Assembly: GCA_015062685.1 (NCBI GenBank)
Contig: SUUE01000002.1
Location: 62,001 to 126,000, forward strand
DNA from: Coriobacteriaceae bacterium
GTDB taxonomy: Bacteria; Actinomycetota; Coriobacteriia; Coriobacteriales; Eggerthellaceae
Direction of reading: 5' to 3'
DNA: 64,000 nt
Every line of letters starts with the position of its first letter. Within the stretch, counting starts at the first letter, position 1. The position numbers were made by a program, and so were the translations under genes. The notes beneath the pieces are model-generated. The model did no database searches and was not told the origin of the DNA. It was given only the letters and a program-made list of their open reading frames with translations. Of the stretch, positions 8,788-18,004 are shown one piece after another.

Positions 8788-10376
8788 CCGTTCAGCTCCC
8801 TGAAGTTCTCGGCGTTTGCCTTGTAGAGCCGTTTGAACACCTTGTAGTTGCGCTCGTGCACCGCCGCGTTCGCTGAGTTCGGCGTATAGGCGCAATCGGC
8901 TTTGACCAGCTGCTTCGCAAGGTCCAGCACCTCGACGCCCTGGATTCCAGCGGCAACGGCGAGCGCAGCACCTGCAGCTCCGGCCTGCTGCGGCCCGCTG
9001 ACGGTCTCGATCGTGCGGCCCGTGATGTCGGCGAGCATCTGGCAAGCCACCGGCGAGAGGGCCCCGCCGCCGACGAACCGTATGGGGTCGGACGTCTTCA
9101 CCTTGCGCGATTCGCATTCGAGCAACCAGCGCAGATGGTAGCAGACGCCCTCGATGACGGCCCGAATCATTTCCCGCTTGCTTGTCCCGAGCCGCAGATT
9201 GAAGAACATGCCCGCCGCCGCCGAGTCCTCGAACGGGCAGCGGTTGCCGTGCAGCCATGGCGTGAAGACGACGCCGTTCGATCCGGGCGGCACCTTGTCC
9301 ACCTCGTCGGAAAGGTAGTCGTAGAGGCTCGTATACGTGCTTTCGACGTCGTCTGCCACCGTGGCTTGCTCCAGGTACACGCCGACCTCGTCTAAGGCGA
9401 GATGCTCAATTGCCCACTCGAAGCACTTGCCAGCCGTCTCGAGCTCGGCGTAGTAGTTGAAGTAGCCGCGCTTAGCCGACAGCACGCCCGTTATCATGGC
9501 ATTGATGTCCACCTTCTGATGATCGAGGAACGTGGACACCCACCCAGACGTCCCGACGTAGACGTGCGTGTCGCCCGGACGCGTGCAGCCGGCCCCGATG
9601 TTGACGAAGGTGGTGTCTCCCCCGCCCCCGAAAACGGGAGTGCCCGCCGCAAGCCCCAGGTCGCACGCGGCCTCCTCGGTCAGCTCGCCTGCGAGGTCGG
9701 TGCACTCGATGATGGGGGGCAGGTGCTCGGGCCTCACGCCGTACATCTTCAAGAGGCCCTCGTTCCAGCCCTCCCTGCCAGGGCGGGTGTCGTAGAGGAA
9801 TGTGGCGAAGGCGGTGTCGGCGGTCCGCGCGATCCTGCCCGTGCACCGCGACGTCAGGTAATCTCCCACGTCCAGCCACTTGTGCACGCGCTCGAACACC
9901 TCGGGCTCGTTGTTCTCGACCCACTTGTACTTCCACACCGGGTCCTTCACGCTGGTCGAGCCCGCGTAGTTCACCCTCAGGTTCCGGGCGAGCTTGTACA
10001 GGCTGCAGCCGGAGACCTTCACGATCCCCTTCCCCATGCACTCCGCGAACTCGCGCGTGCCCCGTTGGTCCATGTAGCTCATGGGGCGCCTGAGCGCGCG
10101 GCCCCGCTCATCGACGAGGACCACGCCCTGCATCTGCGAGCAGAAGGCCAGCCCCGATACCTGCTCGGGCGTGACGCCCGTTTTCTCGAACAGCCTCTTC
10201 GTCGTCGCGCACACGGCCTGCCACCACTCTTGCACGTCCTGCTCGGCGCCGCCGTTCTCAAGGACGTAGAGGCCGTATGAGGCGGTCGAGGCCGCCACGA
10301 GGCAGATTTCCGAGCCGATGTCGAAAAGGCAGGTCTTCAGGCTGCTGGTGCCGAAGTCGTAGACGATCACGTGCAT
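8784..10376 (-). CDS. FGGY-family carbohydrate kinase (xylulokinase-like)
   Basis: A 530-residue, ATP-dependent sugar kinase of the FGGY family with the usual two actin-like domains. The N-terminal phosphate loop reads DFGTSSLKTCLFD. The catalytic-Asp region is MSYMDQRG, the second-domain nucleotide motif is VGTSGWVS, and the C-terminal adenosine-binding region is FVGGGALSP. The length matches xylulokinase-type enzymes, but the substrate (xylulose, ribulose, glycerol or other polyol) cannot be read from the sequence. It starts 9 nt after the HAD phosphatase gene on the same strand, so the two are probably one transcript. AGGA precedes the ATG at a normal distance. Confidence 0.85.
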   Translation of the reverse strand: MHVIVYDFGTSSLKTCLFDIGSEICLVAASTASYGLYVLENGGAEQDVQEWWQAVCATTKRLFEKTGVTPEQVSGLAFCSQMQGVVLVDERGRALRRPMSYMDQRGTREFAECMGKGIVKVSGCSLYKLARNLRVNYAGSTSVKDPVWKYKWVENNEPEVFERVHKWLDVGDYLTSRCTGRIARTADTAFATFLYDTRPGREGWNEGLLKMYGVRPEHLPPIIECTDLAGELTEEAACDLGLAAGTPVFGGGGDTTFVNIGAGCTRPGDTHVYVGTSGWVSTFLDHQKVDINAMITGVLSAKRGYFNYYAELETAGKCFEWAIEHLALDEVGVYLEQATVADDVESTYTSLYDYLSDEVDKVPPGSNGVVFTPWLHGNRCPFEDSAAAGMFFNLRLGTSKREMIRAVIEGVCYHLRWLLECESRKVKTSDPIRFVGGGALSPVACQMLADITGRTIETVSGPQQAGAAGAALAVAAGIQGVEVLDLAKQLVKADCAYTPNSANAAVHERNYKVFKRLYKANAENFRELNG

Positions 10377-10385
10377 GCGTACGTC

Positions 10386-11015
10386 CTAGTCCAAATGGAT
10401 CGACCAGCCGGTGTCGATCTTCTTCTTCACTTTCTCCGCGGTGAGGTCGTCGAGCTTCGGCCAGTCGGTCACGGTGGTCGCGTTGTTGGTCACCAGGTGG
10501 GCCTTGTCGGCCAAGAGCGCCAGCGGCGTGTCCGCAAGGGAGTCGGAGTAGAAGTTGTCGATCTGCGGCATGTCCCGGTCGATCATGTACATCGACTTCT
10601 CGGTGGCGTACATCAGGTTGTTCGTGAGGACGCCGTACTCGCGGTCGTACTCGGTGGCCACGCAGTTCACGCCGAGCCTTCCCGCGATGCGCTCGATGAT
10701 GCACAAGGGCGACGCGCTGATGATGAGGTCGTCCGGACGCTTCTGAGCCAGGTACCACGCGGATATCTTCCCCTCGTTTCTGTCCCAGAAGCGCTCTATC
10801 TGAACTTCGAAGTCGTCGACCTGCGTGAGGTAGCTGAACACCGTGCACTGGAGCTGGTAATTTGGAATCTTCCCCCTCTTGTACTGGACGAACGCCTTGA
10901 TGGCGCGGGGGAAATACGTGAACCATAGTTTGGGATGGCGGTTCATGCACCAGAAAGCAAAGCCTATCGAACAGTCGCCGGGATAGATCGTCCCGTCGAA
11001 ATCGTACGCATTCAT
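10386..11015 (-). CDS. HAD-superfamily (IB) phosphatase
   Basis: A 209-residue cytoplasmic HAD hydrolase. The nucleophile motif DFDGT sits at residues 4-8, the second motif is ISASP, and a late DSLADTPLL-like acid motif follows, as in phosphoserine-phosphatase-type (IB) enzymes. I chose ATG 11015 because GGCGGAGG lies at normal spacing and because HAD proteins usually begin only a few residues before DxDGT; the frame stays open upstream to 11189 without family similarity. It is first in a two-gene unit with the FGGY kinase. The pair may act on one phosphorylated sugar pathway, but no substrate is indicated. Confidence 0.8.
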   Translation of the reverse strand: MNAYDFDGTIYPGDCSIGFAFWCMNRHPKLWFTYFPRAIKAFVQYKRGKIPNYQLQCTVFSYLTQVDDFEVQIERFWDRNEGKISAWYLAQKRPDDLIISASPLCIIERIAGRLGVNCVATEYDREYGVLTNNLMYATEKSMYMIDRDMPQIDNFYSDSLADTPLALLADKAHLVTNNATTVTDWPKLDDLTAEKVKKKIDTGWSIHLD

Positions 11016-11081
11016 CGTATTCGCCTCCGCCCCGATCCTCTCAAACCGCTCTTTCTTATTCTCAGTATAGAACATGGAGCA

Positions 11082-11087
11082 TATAAT
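11082..11087 (+). promoter_or_regulatory. Candidate -10 element (TATAAT) before STAS gene
   Basis: A perfect TATAAT lies 130 nt before the STAS gene. On the other strand TATACT (11064-11069) could be the -10 of the HAD-kinase unit. Both fall in the short AT-rich stretch between divergent genes. Neither has a clear -35 hexamer. Confidence 0.35.
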
Positions 11088-11216
11088 TGGATAAGTGGCT
11101 GAAGCTCTTGGACCCCGTCCATGTCGTTTTCCGCAGCACCACATCGCCGGAATGCGGCGCGCTGGTCGCGCGTAGCGAGCCAAGGGCAAGGATGGGCGAA
11201 AGCAGGAGGAAGAAAG

Positions 11217-11516
11217 ATGAAGCTAACCACGGAAAAGAACGGAGCGGAGCTTACCGTGCGCCTGAACGGGGAGGTCAACGCAAATACGGCCCCCGAGCTA
11301 TCCGCTTTTTTCAACGAGGAGCTACCCGGCGTGCAGGCGCTGACCCTCGACTTCGCCGAATGCGACTACGTATCATCCGCCGGCCTGCGCGTGCTCCTAA
11401 CCACCTTCAAGCGCATGAGGGCGGCAGACGGATCGATGAGTTTCGCCAACGTCGGCAAGGGCCTCATGGACGTGTTCCAGATAACCGGCTTGGCACGCGT
11501 TTTCGGCCTGCAGTAG
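11217..11516 (+). CDS. STAS-domain anti-sigma factor antagonist
   Basis: A 99-residue single STAS domain like SpoIIAA/RsbV. Such proteins bind a serine-kinase anti-sigma factor and are switched off by phosphorylation of a conserved serine. Here the site is DYVSSAGLRVLL (residues about 50-61), with the expected Ser-Ser-Ala-Gly-Leu. AGGAGG lies a few bases before ATG 11217 and decides the start. No anti-sigma kinase or phosphatase gene is nearby, so this is an orphan whose partner must be encoded elsewhere. Confidence 0.88.
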   Translation: MKLTTEKNGAELTVRLNGEVNANTAPELSAFFNEELPGVQALTLDFAECDYVSSAGLRVLLTTFKRMRAADGSMSFANVGKGLMDVFQITGLARVFGLQ

Positions 11517-11585
11517 GCGATGAGCCGCTCCCAAGGCGAAGTAGCCCGGTGGCGGCCATCAGCTCAGGCACGCAAACCCATTGGG

Positions 11586-11777
11586 CTAGATGATCCTGGT
11601 GCTATACGACGGATCGATGTCGCTGAACTCAGCAGGCGGATCGGGCGGGATGGGGTCGCCGCAGTAGGGGCAGGCGCCGTTCGCCACATCATCGGGCGTT
11701 ACGGGCATGCCGCAAGTCTGGCAAGTGGTCATATCGTCATAGTTTGGATGTTTCACCGGGCTTGGTCTGAAGCACAT
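11586..11777 (-). CDS. Small zinc-ribbon protein
   Basis: A 63-residue protein beginning MCFRPSPV and carrying two CxxC knuckles (CQTCG and CPYCGD), enough to bind one zinc or iron ion in a rubredoxin-like or zinc-ribbon fold. AAGGAG at normal distance before ATG 11777 fixes the start. The gene stands alone, convergent with the STAS gene. Short MCFRP proteins with similar knuckles occur in related bacteria to my knowledge, but no function is established. Confidence 0.65.
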   Translation of the reverse strand: MCFRPSPVKHPNYDDMTTCQTCGMPVTPDDVANGACPYCGDPIPPDPPAEFSDIDPSYSTRII

Positions 11778-12036
11778 GATTACTCCTTGCTGCCTGTATT
11801 CCTTCGACATCTAATGATACGGAACGCTGACGAAACCATTTCACTTATTGTCCTTTTTTGCAACCAACCCCGAGTTTTTAAAGAGAATTGCAATTCACGC
11901 TCCAAGCGGCCCGATAGAGCCCAGCGTCCTTTATTGCATCTTCTGTTCAAAACACTAGCGCGGCGCCCAACATGCGCGCGCGATTGCTATCATGGCATCT
12001 TTGCGAAAGGATCTATGTCGTCTCGACTGTGTGGTT

Positions 12037-12966
12037 ATGAGTGTTAGCGCGTATATTGTTTTCTTCGGTGCAGCATCGATAATAGGCTGGTTGTTCGAAT
12101 CCCTCTACAGCATCGTTCATACCGGAAGATGGGAGCGTCGCGGCTTTCTCTTCGGCCCGTTCTGCCCCATATACGGAATCGGCGTGGCCGCGGGCCTGCT
12201 TCTCTTCAACCGTCCCGAGATAGCATTGGGCCAGATACCCGCCTGGGCAGTGTTCCTTGCCAGCATGGCGGGCAGCGCCGTGCTGGAATACAGCGTGTCA
12301 GTGGCCCTCGAAAAGCTCTTCGGTGCTGTTTGGTGGGATTATTCCGGCATGCCCTTCAACCTTAATGGGCGTATATGCCTCCCGGCGTCGCTGCTCTTTG
12401 GCGCCGGCGGCTTGGCTGTCGCATACATCATTGCGCCCGTGTTCAACTCGACTTGCGAGCAAGTGCCCGCACTGGCGTTCGAGATCGCCGCGCTCGTCAT
12501 CATGGCCGTGCTCGCATGCGACACGACCGCGACGGTGATCAGCCTCAGCGACCTCATGAGCAAGATCACGCAAATCGACAAGGCGTTCAACGGCTACGCG
12601 GACGACAAGGTGCTGCAGCTCCACGACGCCGTGCAGCAGACGTCGCAGGGCGTCAAGAACGGCGTCGACAAGACGGTCAGCCACGCGAAAGACGGCAGCT
12701 CAGCGGTGATCGGGCACATGAAGAACGTGAAGGACGCGACCACGCGGAAGACGGGTGCCGTCATCAGCAGCCAGCAGGCGCGGATAAAGGACGTAGCCGG
12801 ACGCCTGACCGCACGGCAGGTGCGCTTGCTCAACAGTATCAAGCGGTTCAGGTCCGACGAACTGCGTGACGAAGCCAACGTGCTTCGCAGGTTCTTGAAC
12901 ATGCACCCGGGAACTGCGGAAGAGGAACGCGGACGAGACGGCGAGCAAGGCGCAGAACATGAATGA
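12037..12966 (+). CDS. CmpB-type putative transporter permease, membrane protein
   Basis: A protein of about 309 residues. The first 170 residues hold about five membrane segments and the pattern GWLFESLYS...GRWERRGFLFGPFCPIYGIG. This is typical of the family annotated as putative ABC-transporter permease (CmpB-like, Pfam ABC_trans_CmpB). The remaining 140 residues are charged, helical and probably cytoplasmic, perhaps coiled coil. No ATPase gene is nearby, and the transport role of the family is unproven. The start is uncertain: ATG 12037 begins the hydrophobic domain but lacks a clear ribosome site; the frame is open back to 11992. It overlaps the next gene by 8 nt, so the two are translationally linked. 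Confidence 0.7.
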   Translation: MSVSAYIVFFGAASIIGWLFESLYSIVHTGRWERRGFLFGPFCPIYGIGVAAGLLLFNRPEIALGQIPAWAVFLASMAGSAVLEYSVSVALEKLFGAVWWDYSGMPFNLNGRICLPASLLFGAGGLAVAYIIAPVFNSTCEQVPALAFEIAALVIMAVLACDTTATVISLSDLMSKITQIDKAFNGYADDKVLQLHDAVQQTSQGVKNGVDKTVSHAKDGSSAVIGHMKNVKDATTRKTGAVISSQQARIKDVAGRLTARQVRLLNSIKRFRSDELRDEANVLRRFLNMHPGTAEEERGRDGEQGAEHE

Positions 12967-13399
12967 TTACCGCCCCCAACTTGCCAAGCTTTGCAATCAA
13001 GGCCGCATCCAGGAAATGAAGCAGTATCCGCAGCATGGGTCGGTATCCACGTACGCCCACGTTGTTCGCGTTGCCACCACGGCATTGAACTGGTCTCGCG
13101 CCCTTCGCCTGCACACGAGCGAAGACGAGCTTTTGCGCGGGGCAGTGCTGCACGATTACTACCTGTACGATTGGCACGACCCCGTGAACAAGGGGCACGC
13201 GACGCAGCACCCGTTGCGGGCGTTGAAGAACGCCGAAGAAGACTTCGACCTGACCAACAAGGAACGCAACATAATAGCCGCGCACATGTGGCCCCTCCCC
13301 CCGAACCGTCTTCCCAAGAGCCGCGAAGCCTGGCTGGTCTGCTTTGCGGACAAATGGTGCTCGCTCCTCGAGACGCTGTTCATGAGGGGCAAGAAGTGA
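12959..13399 (+). CDS. HD-domain phosphohydrolase-like protein
   Basis: A 146-residue protein of the HD superfamily. The metal-binding pattern is visible as His (STYAHVVRVA, near residue 32), the HD pair LRGAVLHDYYLYDWH (near 65) and a downstream Asp in CFADKWCSLLE (near 128). The family hydrolyses nucleotides or other phosphate esters; the substrate is unknown here. It begins inside the end of the membrane-protein gene (8-nt overlap), which suggests a joint function. Confidence 0.8.
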   Translation: MNDYRPQLAKLCNQGRIQEMKQYPQHGSVSTYAHVVRVATTALNWSRALRLHTSEDELLRGAVLHDYYLYDWHDPVNKGHATQHPLRALKNAEEDFDLTNKERNIIAAHMWPLPPNRLPKSREAWLVCFADKWCSLLETLFMRGKK

Positions 13400-13571
13400 A
13401 CGGATCAGGGCGCAACGGCTGAATACTCAAGTGCCTTTGCAAGAACGCGCGCGCTCGCCGCGCTCACAGCGGCCCGCAATCACCCTGGCGCCTACCGTTC
13501 AATTCGCTCGAAAAGTAATAATCAGGTGACTTTTATCATGTTTCGACATTTCAGATGTTACCCTAGCCGCC

Positions 13572-14432
13572 ATGGGCAAGAAACTTAAAATCTCTCACTT
13601 CACGGACCCGCTTTGCTTCTGGTGCTACGCGATGGAACCCGAGATGCGCAAGATTCGCGTATTGCTCGAAGACCAGCTGGACTACCGCATCGTCATGGGC
13701 GTGCTGTCATCCGATGTCAGGGAGATCATAGGCTACGACGACCAGGCCGATTTGCGCTACGAGGCCTACCGCGCCATGCTGACCAATTACTTCAGGGAGG
13801 CAACGCGGATAGTGCGCATGCCGCTCTCGCTCGACGGCATGCTGACCCACGGCCCCGAAGACCTCGTCTCGCTACCGCTGAGCCTGGCGTACTGCGCCAT
13901 GAAGATGACCGACGAGAGGTATGCGGAAGCCTACTTGCGCCGCATGCGCGAATGCGTGTTCGCCGAGGGCCGCAGCATCTCGGGAGAGGACGCCCAGGTT
14001 GAGCTCGCGGAGGAATTCCCCGTGGACACCGCGCGGTTCCGCGCCAATCTCAACAACCCGGAGATTGCAGGCGTATTGCAGCAAGGCGTCGACAAGTGCC
14101 AGATCTATAGCATCTCCGCCTTCCCCACCCTGATCATGCAATGGGGCGACAGGCGGACGATGGTCCAGGGCTACCGCACCTACGACGAGCTCAAGCAGGC
14201 CATACGGCAGGCAACAGATGGCGACATAAGCCTCAGTGACGCCGAGTTCTCCATGGCGGCCGTCGAATCGTTCGTTGACCGTTTCGGCAAAGTGGCGGCA
14301 TGCGAGATCCAGACGATGTTCTCGCTCAACGACGCGCAGCTCGCGAACGTCATGATGGACCTGGTCGGCACCGGCAGATACAAGACGCAGAGCTGCGGCA
14401 GCAGCTATTTCGTCACGCCCAGCAAACCGTAG
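13572..14432 (+). CDS. DsbA-family thiol oxidoreductase
   Basis: A 286-residue cytoplasmic protein (no signal peptide) with a thioredoxin-like DsbA/FrnE fold. The redox motif is CFWC in DPLCFWCYAMEP (residues 13-24), and the cis-proline loop reads SISAFPTLIMQWG, with an inserted helical domain between. FrnE/SpxH-like members act as cytosolic dithiol oxidoreductases or as protease adaptors. The C-terminal segment (about 230-286) is extra and unassigned. No clear ribosome site precedes ATG 13572. The 172-nt region upstream is AT-richer and probably holds the promoter. Confidence 0.78.
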   Translation: MGKKLKISHFTDPLCFWCYAMEPEMRKIRVLLEDQLDYRIVMGVLSSDVREIIGYDDQADLRYEAYRAMLTNYFREATRIVRMPLSLDGMLTHGPEDLVSLPLSLAYCAMKMTDERYAEAYLRRMRECVFAEGRSISGEDAQVELAEEFPVDTARFRANLNNPEIAGVLQQGVDKCQIYSISAFPTLIMQWGDRRTMVQGYRTYDELKQAIRQATDGDISLSDAEFSMAAVESFVDRFGKVAACEIQTMFSLNDAQLANVMMDLVGTGRYKTQSCGSSYFVTPSKP

Positions 14433-14478
14433 GCAGCTTCTAAGACGCGCCTGGGGCGCAGTGGCTTAGAATTGAATC

Positions 14479-15789
14479 ATGGACGATAGCTCGAAGACAA
14501 CAAACCCGAAGGAATCGCAAAGCCCCCGACGGCAGCGGGAGCCTATTGGCGAGATCTTCACGCGCGACTTCCTCATTCTTTCGATCATCAACCTGAGCGT
14601 GTTCTTCGGCTTCCAGATGCTCAACGTCGGGCTGCCGGTATACATGGCGCAGCTCGGTGCGACCAGCCAGGTAGTGGGCTTGGCAACGACGGTTATGACG
14701 GTGGCTGCGACGTTCATGCGCGTGTTCGCGGGAGCGTTGCTCGACCGGTTCGGGCGATGGGGCATGCTCATAGGCGGCACGGCCATCATAGCCTGCGCCA
14801 TCGCTTCGTTCGCCATCTTCCCCATCGTCGGCGTGATCTTGGGTCTGCGCGTGCTCCACGGAATTGGCTGGGGCATGGGATCAACCGCCTCGTCCACGAT
14901 CGCGGCAGACATAATTCCCAAGCACAGGTTCGCCGAGGGCATGGGCTATTTCGCTCTCACGACATCGATATCGAGCGCCATCGCCCCAGCGGCGTCAATC
15001 GCGATCACTCAAGGGGCGGGAGCCGTGTACATGCTCTTCGTCGCAGTTGGTGTTACGGTGCTCGCGCTCGTGCTCGCCATTGTCGAGACATTGCTCGCGA
15101 GGAAGAAAGGCGGCGCGCCCGCTCGACCAGAAGTGCTCGATGGCGGAACGCGCGACAGCGCCGAGGCACCTGCAGAACCCCATGCGGACGGGACACAGCC
15201 CTCTCGCTCGAAGATCGAGACGCTCTTCGAGCGCAGGGCCGTCCTCCCCGGCCTCTTGATGTTTCTCGTCAACATAGGGTTCGGATGCATCACCACGTTC
15301 ATCGCGCTTCATGCGGGGCCCGAAAACGCCGACGGCGTATCCCTCTACTTCCTGGTTTACGCCATTGCCACCCTCGTGAGCCGCCCTTACATCGGCAAGC
15401 TCATCGACCGGTACGGCTACAGGATCCCCGCAATCTCCTCCACGCTTTGCACGGCGGGAACGCTCGCCCTGATAGGCGTTTCGAGCAATGCCCCCATGTT
15501 CGCGGCTGCGGGCGTCCTCGGCGGGCTCGGCATCGGGACCGCCATGGGCACGTTCCAGGCCATGGCTGTCGCGAGCGTCGAGCCATGGCGCCGCGGCGTC
15601 GCGACGTCGACGTACATGACGGCTTTCGACCTGGGCATCGCGGTCGGGGCGCTCACAGGCGGCATCGTAGCAGACCTCGCGGGCTACACGGCAATGTACT
15701 TTGCGGTTGCCCTCTTGCCAATCGTGGCTTGCGCGATATCGGCCGCCATGGTGAAGAAGGAGTCGGGGAGAAGCGCCAAAGAAGCGTAA
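14479..15789 (+). CDS. MFS transporter
   Basis: A 436-residue major-facilitator protein with 12 predicted membrane segments and a hydrophilic loop of about 50 residues in the middle (GGTRDSAEAPAEPH region). The MFS loop motif is seen as GALLDRFGRWGMLIG after helix 2 and again as GKLIDRYGYRIPAIS in the second half. Its resemblance to sugar or drug efflux members does not define a substrate. The molybdopterin enzyme gene begins 19 nt after its stop, so the transporter may import that enzyme's substrate or export its product. Confidence 0.85.
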   Translation: MDDSSKTTNPKESQSPRRQREPIGEIFTRDFLILSIINLSVFFGFQMLNVGLPVYMAQLGATSQVVGLATTVMTVAATFMRVFAGALLDRFGRWGMLIGGTAIIACAIASFAIFPIVGVILGLRVLHGIGWGMGSTASSTIAADIIPKHRFAEGMGYFALTTSISSAIAPAASIAITQGAGAVYMLFVAVGVTVLALVLAIVETLLARKKGGAPARPEVLDGGTRDSAEAPAEPHADGTQPSRSKIETLFERRAVLPGLLMFLVNIGFGCITTFIALHAGPENADGVSLYFLVYAIATLVSRPYIGKLIDRYGYRIPAISSTLCTAGTLALIGVSSNAPMFAAAGVLGGLGIGTAMGTFQAMAVASVEPWRRGVATSTYMTAFDLGIAVGALTGGIVADLAGYTAMYFAVALLPIVACAISAAMVKKESGRSAKEA

Positions 15790-15808
15790 GCGATTCGAAG
15801 GAGGGGGC

Positions 15809-17935
15809 ATGCATTCAATTTGCGTCTTCTGCGACGGAGGATGCACGCTGTCCGTCGACGGTGAGGGCGAACGCGTCTGTCCCAAGCCGGTCAGCCCCTC
15901 CGCGCCGGCCATCTGCTCAAAGGCAACGCGATGGGCGGACATCCGCAACCATGCGGGCAGGCTCACGCACCCGCTGAAAAACGTGGGCGATCGAGGCGAG
16001 CCCAAATGGGAAGAAATAGGTTGGGACCAGGCACTCGACGAGATAGCCATCAGGCTACGCGCCATCATCGACGCGTATGGCCCCGAATCGGTCGCGTTTT
16101 CCGAGATGCCGCTCAACCACGGCTTCGGAGGTATCACGCGAAGGTTCATGAACCACCTGGGCACGCCCAACTACATTACCGCGCTCGATCTGTGCATGGG
16201 CAACACCGCTCAGGTGCACCGAGCAACGTACGGCTGGTTCACGACCGCCGACTGGGCGTCGGCCGACTGCATCGTCTACTTCGGCCAGAACCGAGGCCCC
16301 GAGCTCTGGCCCCGCGAGTACCGCAACCTCGAGGCCGCGCTTGCGCGCGGAGCGAAGCTCATAGTCGTTGACCCACGTGTAACCGAAACCGCCGAGCTCG
16401 CCCATTACCACCTCAGGATCAACTACGGCACCGATGCGGCGCTCGTTCTCTCCTGGATCAACGTCATCATCGAAGAAGGCCTCTACGACCGAGAGTTCGT
16501 GGAAGCGCAAACCGTCGGTTTCGAGGAACTCGCAACCAGGGCTGCAGACTACCCTCCCGAACGAGTCGCGGCCATCTGCGGCATCGAAGCCATCAAGATA
16601 CGCGAGACCGCGCGCGTCTACGCCTTATCCGAGGCCGCGATTATCCCATGGGGAGCAACGGCCGACATGCAAAGGAACTCGACGTCGCTCTTGCGCGGCC
16701 AATGCATACTGAGGGCGATATGCGGCTTCCTGAACAAATCGGAGCTCGTGTACGGTCCCCCTTTACGCACCTCGTTGTCGGAGCTTCTCTACGACTATGC
16801 GGCGCTCCCGCAGGCCCAGAAGGACAAGCAGATCGGAGCGGACGGATACCCCCTGTTCTCCTTCCGGGGAAACGCGCTCTACGACGACGCGATGCGCCGC
16901 GCGGGGTTCGAATTCACGGCGGACATCATGGCGTCTTCGTGCATGGCGCACCCACCGAGCCTTTTCGCGGCCATGCGCGGCGAGGGCCCCTACCCCATCA
17001 AGGCCTTCTTTAGCGTCGCCAACAATACGGTCATGAGCTTCGCGAACATGCAGGGCATCGTCGACGCCCTTTTGAACCAGGACCTCGTGGTCGCTTTCGA
17101 GGCGAACATGACGCCCACGGCGCAGCTCTCGGACTACGTCCTTCCAGGAGACCTCTGGATGGAGCGCGACGTAGCGGGGCCGGTCTTCGACATCGCGCCC
17201 GTCATCACCACATCGAACGCATTCGCCGAGCCCCTTGGCGAATGCCGTGGCTGGTACGACGTCGTCAAGGGGCTGGCCGACAGGCTGGGCATGAGCGACG
17301 CGTTCCCCTGGCGCAACGCGCGGGAACTGTTCGAATACCGCCTCGCCGCGCTCGGCCTCACCTGGGAAGACGCGCGGACGAACCCCGCCTTCGCGGCGGA
17401 GACCCCAGCTTTCGGCTCGTTCCTCACGCCGACGGGCAAAGTCGAGCTAGCGAGCTCGGTGCTCGCCGCGCTGGGGTACGACCCCCTGCCGTACTACGAA
17501 CCACCGGCAGGGTCGACAGCCCGCGAATCGAGACCGTTCGAGATATTCGCTGGAGCTCGGGAACCGGCCAGCTACAACACCAACTACCACCAGATAGCCT
17601 TCCTGCGCGAACGCGAGCCCGAACCCCTGCTCTTCATTCACCCCGACGATGCGAAGGCATGTGGCGTCTCGGAAGGAGCCGCTGTGCGCGTGAGCACCGA
17701 CCACGGCTCGATCAAGCTCGTGGCGCATATCGACGAGCGTCAGATGGAGGGAACGCTGCGGATACCGCACGGTTGGTGGAAGCCTGAAACGAAGCCGGGC
17801 CTAGCGGCAGGGTTAAGCTCGGCCCTCGCGCATAACGACGGCGTGCTCTTTAGCGATGATCCCTGGAACCTCGACCCCGAACAAGGCCTCGCCAACCTGC
17901 GCGGAGGAATCCGCGCGAGCGTCGAGCCGCTCTGA
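15809..17935 (+). CDS. Molybdopterin-dependent oxidoreductase with 4Fe-4S cluster
   Basis: A 708-residue DMSO-reductase-family catalytic subunit. The N-terminus carries Cys-x2-Cys-x3-Cys plus a fourth Cys (CVFCDGGC ... ICSK) for one [4Fe-4S] cluster. Molybdopterin-binding segments follow (DLCMGNTAQVHR, YFGQNRGPELWPREYR, SVANNTVMSFANMQG). The C-terminal molybdopterin dinucleotide-binding domain includes LLFIHPDDAKACGVSEGAAV. There is no Tat signal, so it is cytoplasmic, unlike many relatives. GAAGGAGGG precedes the ATG. No separate iron-sulfur or membrane subunit is adjacent; the MFS gene upstream and a decayed LuxR gene downstream are its context. The substrate cannot be predicted. Confidence 0.88.
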   Translation: MHSICVFCDGGCTLSVDGEGERVCPKPVSPSAPAICSKATRWADIRNHAGRLTHPLKNVGDRGEPKWEEIGWDQALDEIAIRLRAIIDAYGPESVAFSEMPLNHGFGGITRRFMNHLGTPNYITALDLCMGNTAQVHRATYGWFTTADWASADCIVYFGQNRGPELWPREYRNLEAALARGAKLIVVDPRVTETAELAHYHLRINYGTDAALVLSWINVIIEEGLYDREFVEAQTVGFEELATRAADYPPERVAAICGIEAIKIRETARVYALSEAAIIPWGATADMQRNSTSLLRGQCILRAICGFLNKSELVYGPPLRTSLSELLYDYAALPQAQKDKQIGADGYPLFSFRGNALYDDAMRRAGFEFTADIMASSCMAHPPSLFAAMRGEGPYPIKAFFSVANNTVMSFANMQGIVDALLNQDLVVAFEANMTPTAQLSDYVLPGDLWMERDVAGPVFDIAPVITTSNAFAEPLGECRGWYDVVKGLADRLGMSDAFPWRNARELFEYRLAALGLTWEDARTNPAFAAETPAFGSFLTPTGKVELASSVLAALGYDPLPYYEPPAGSTARESRPFEIFAGAREPASYNTNYHQIAFLREREPEPLLFIHPDDAKACGVSEGAAVRVSTDHGSIKLVAHIDERQMEGTLRIPHGWWKPETKPGLAAGLSSALAHNDGVLFSDDPWNLDPEQGLANLRGGIRASVEPL

Positions 17936-17963
17936 CGCGCACCCGCTCGTCAGGAAATAACTA

Positions 17964-17997
17964 GCGGAGGCGACCGTCGCGAAACGGCCACCTCCGC
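17964..17997 (+). terminator. Stem-loop after molybdoenzyme gene
   Basis: GCGGAGG pairs with CCTCCGC, and CCGT with ACGG inside, around a short loop. It starts 28 nt after the stop. There is no T tract, so it may act as a weak terminator or an mRNA end stabiliser. Confidence 0.4.
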
Positions 17998-18004
17998 GCT
18001 CGAG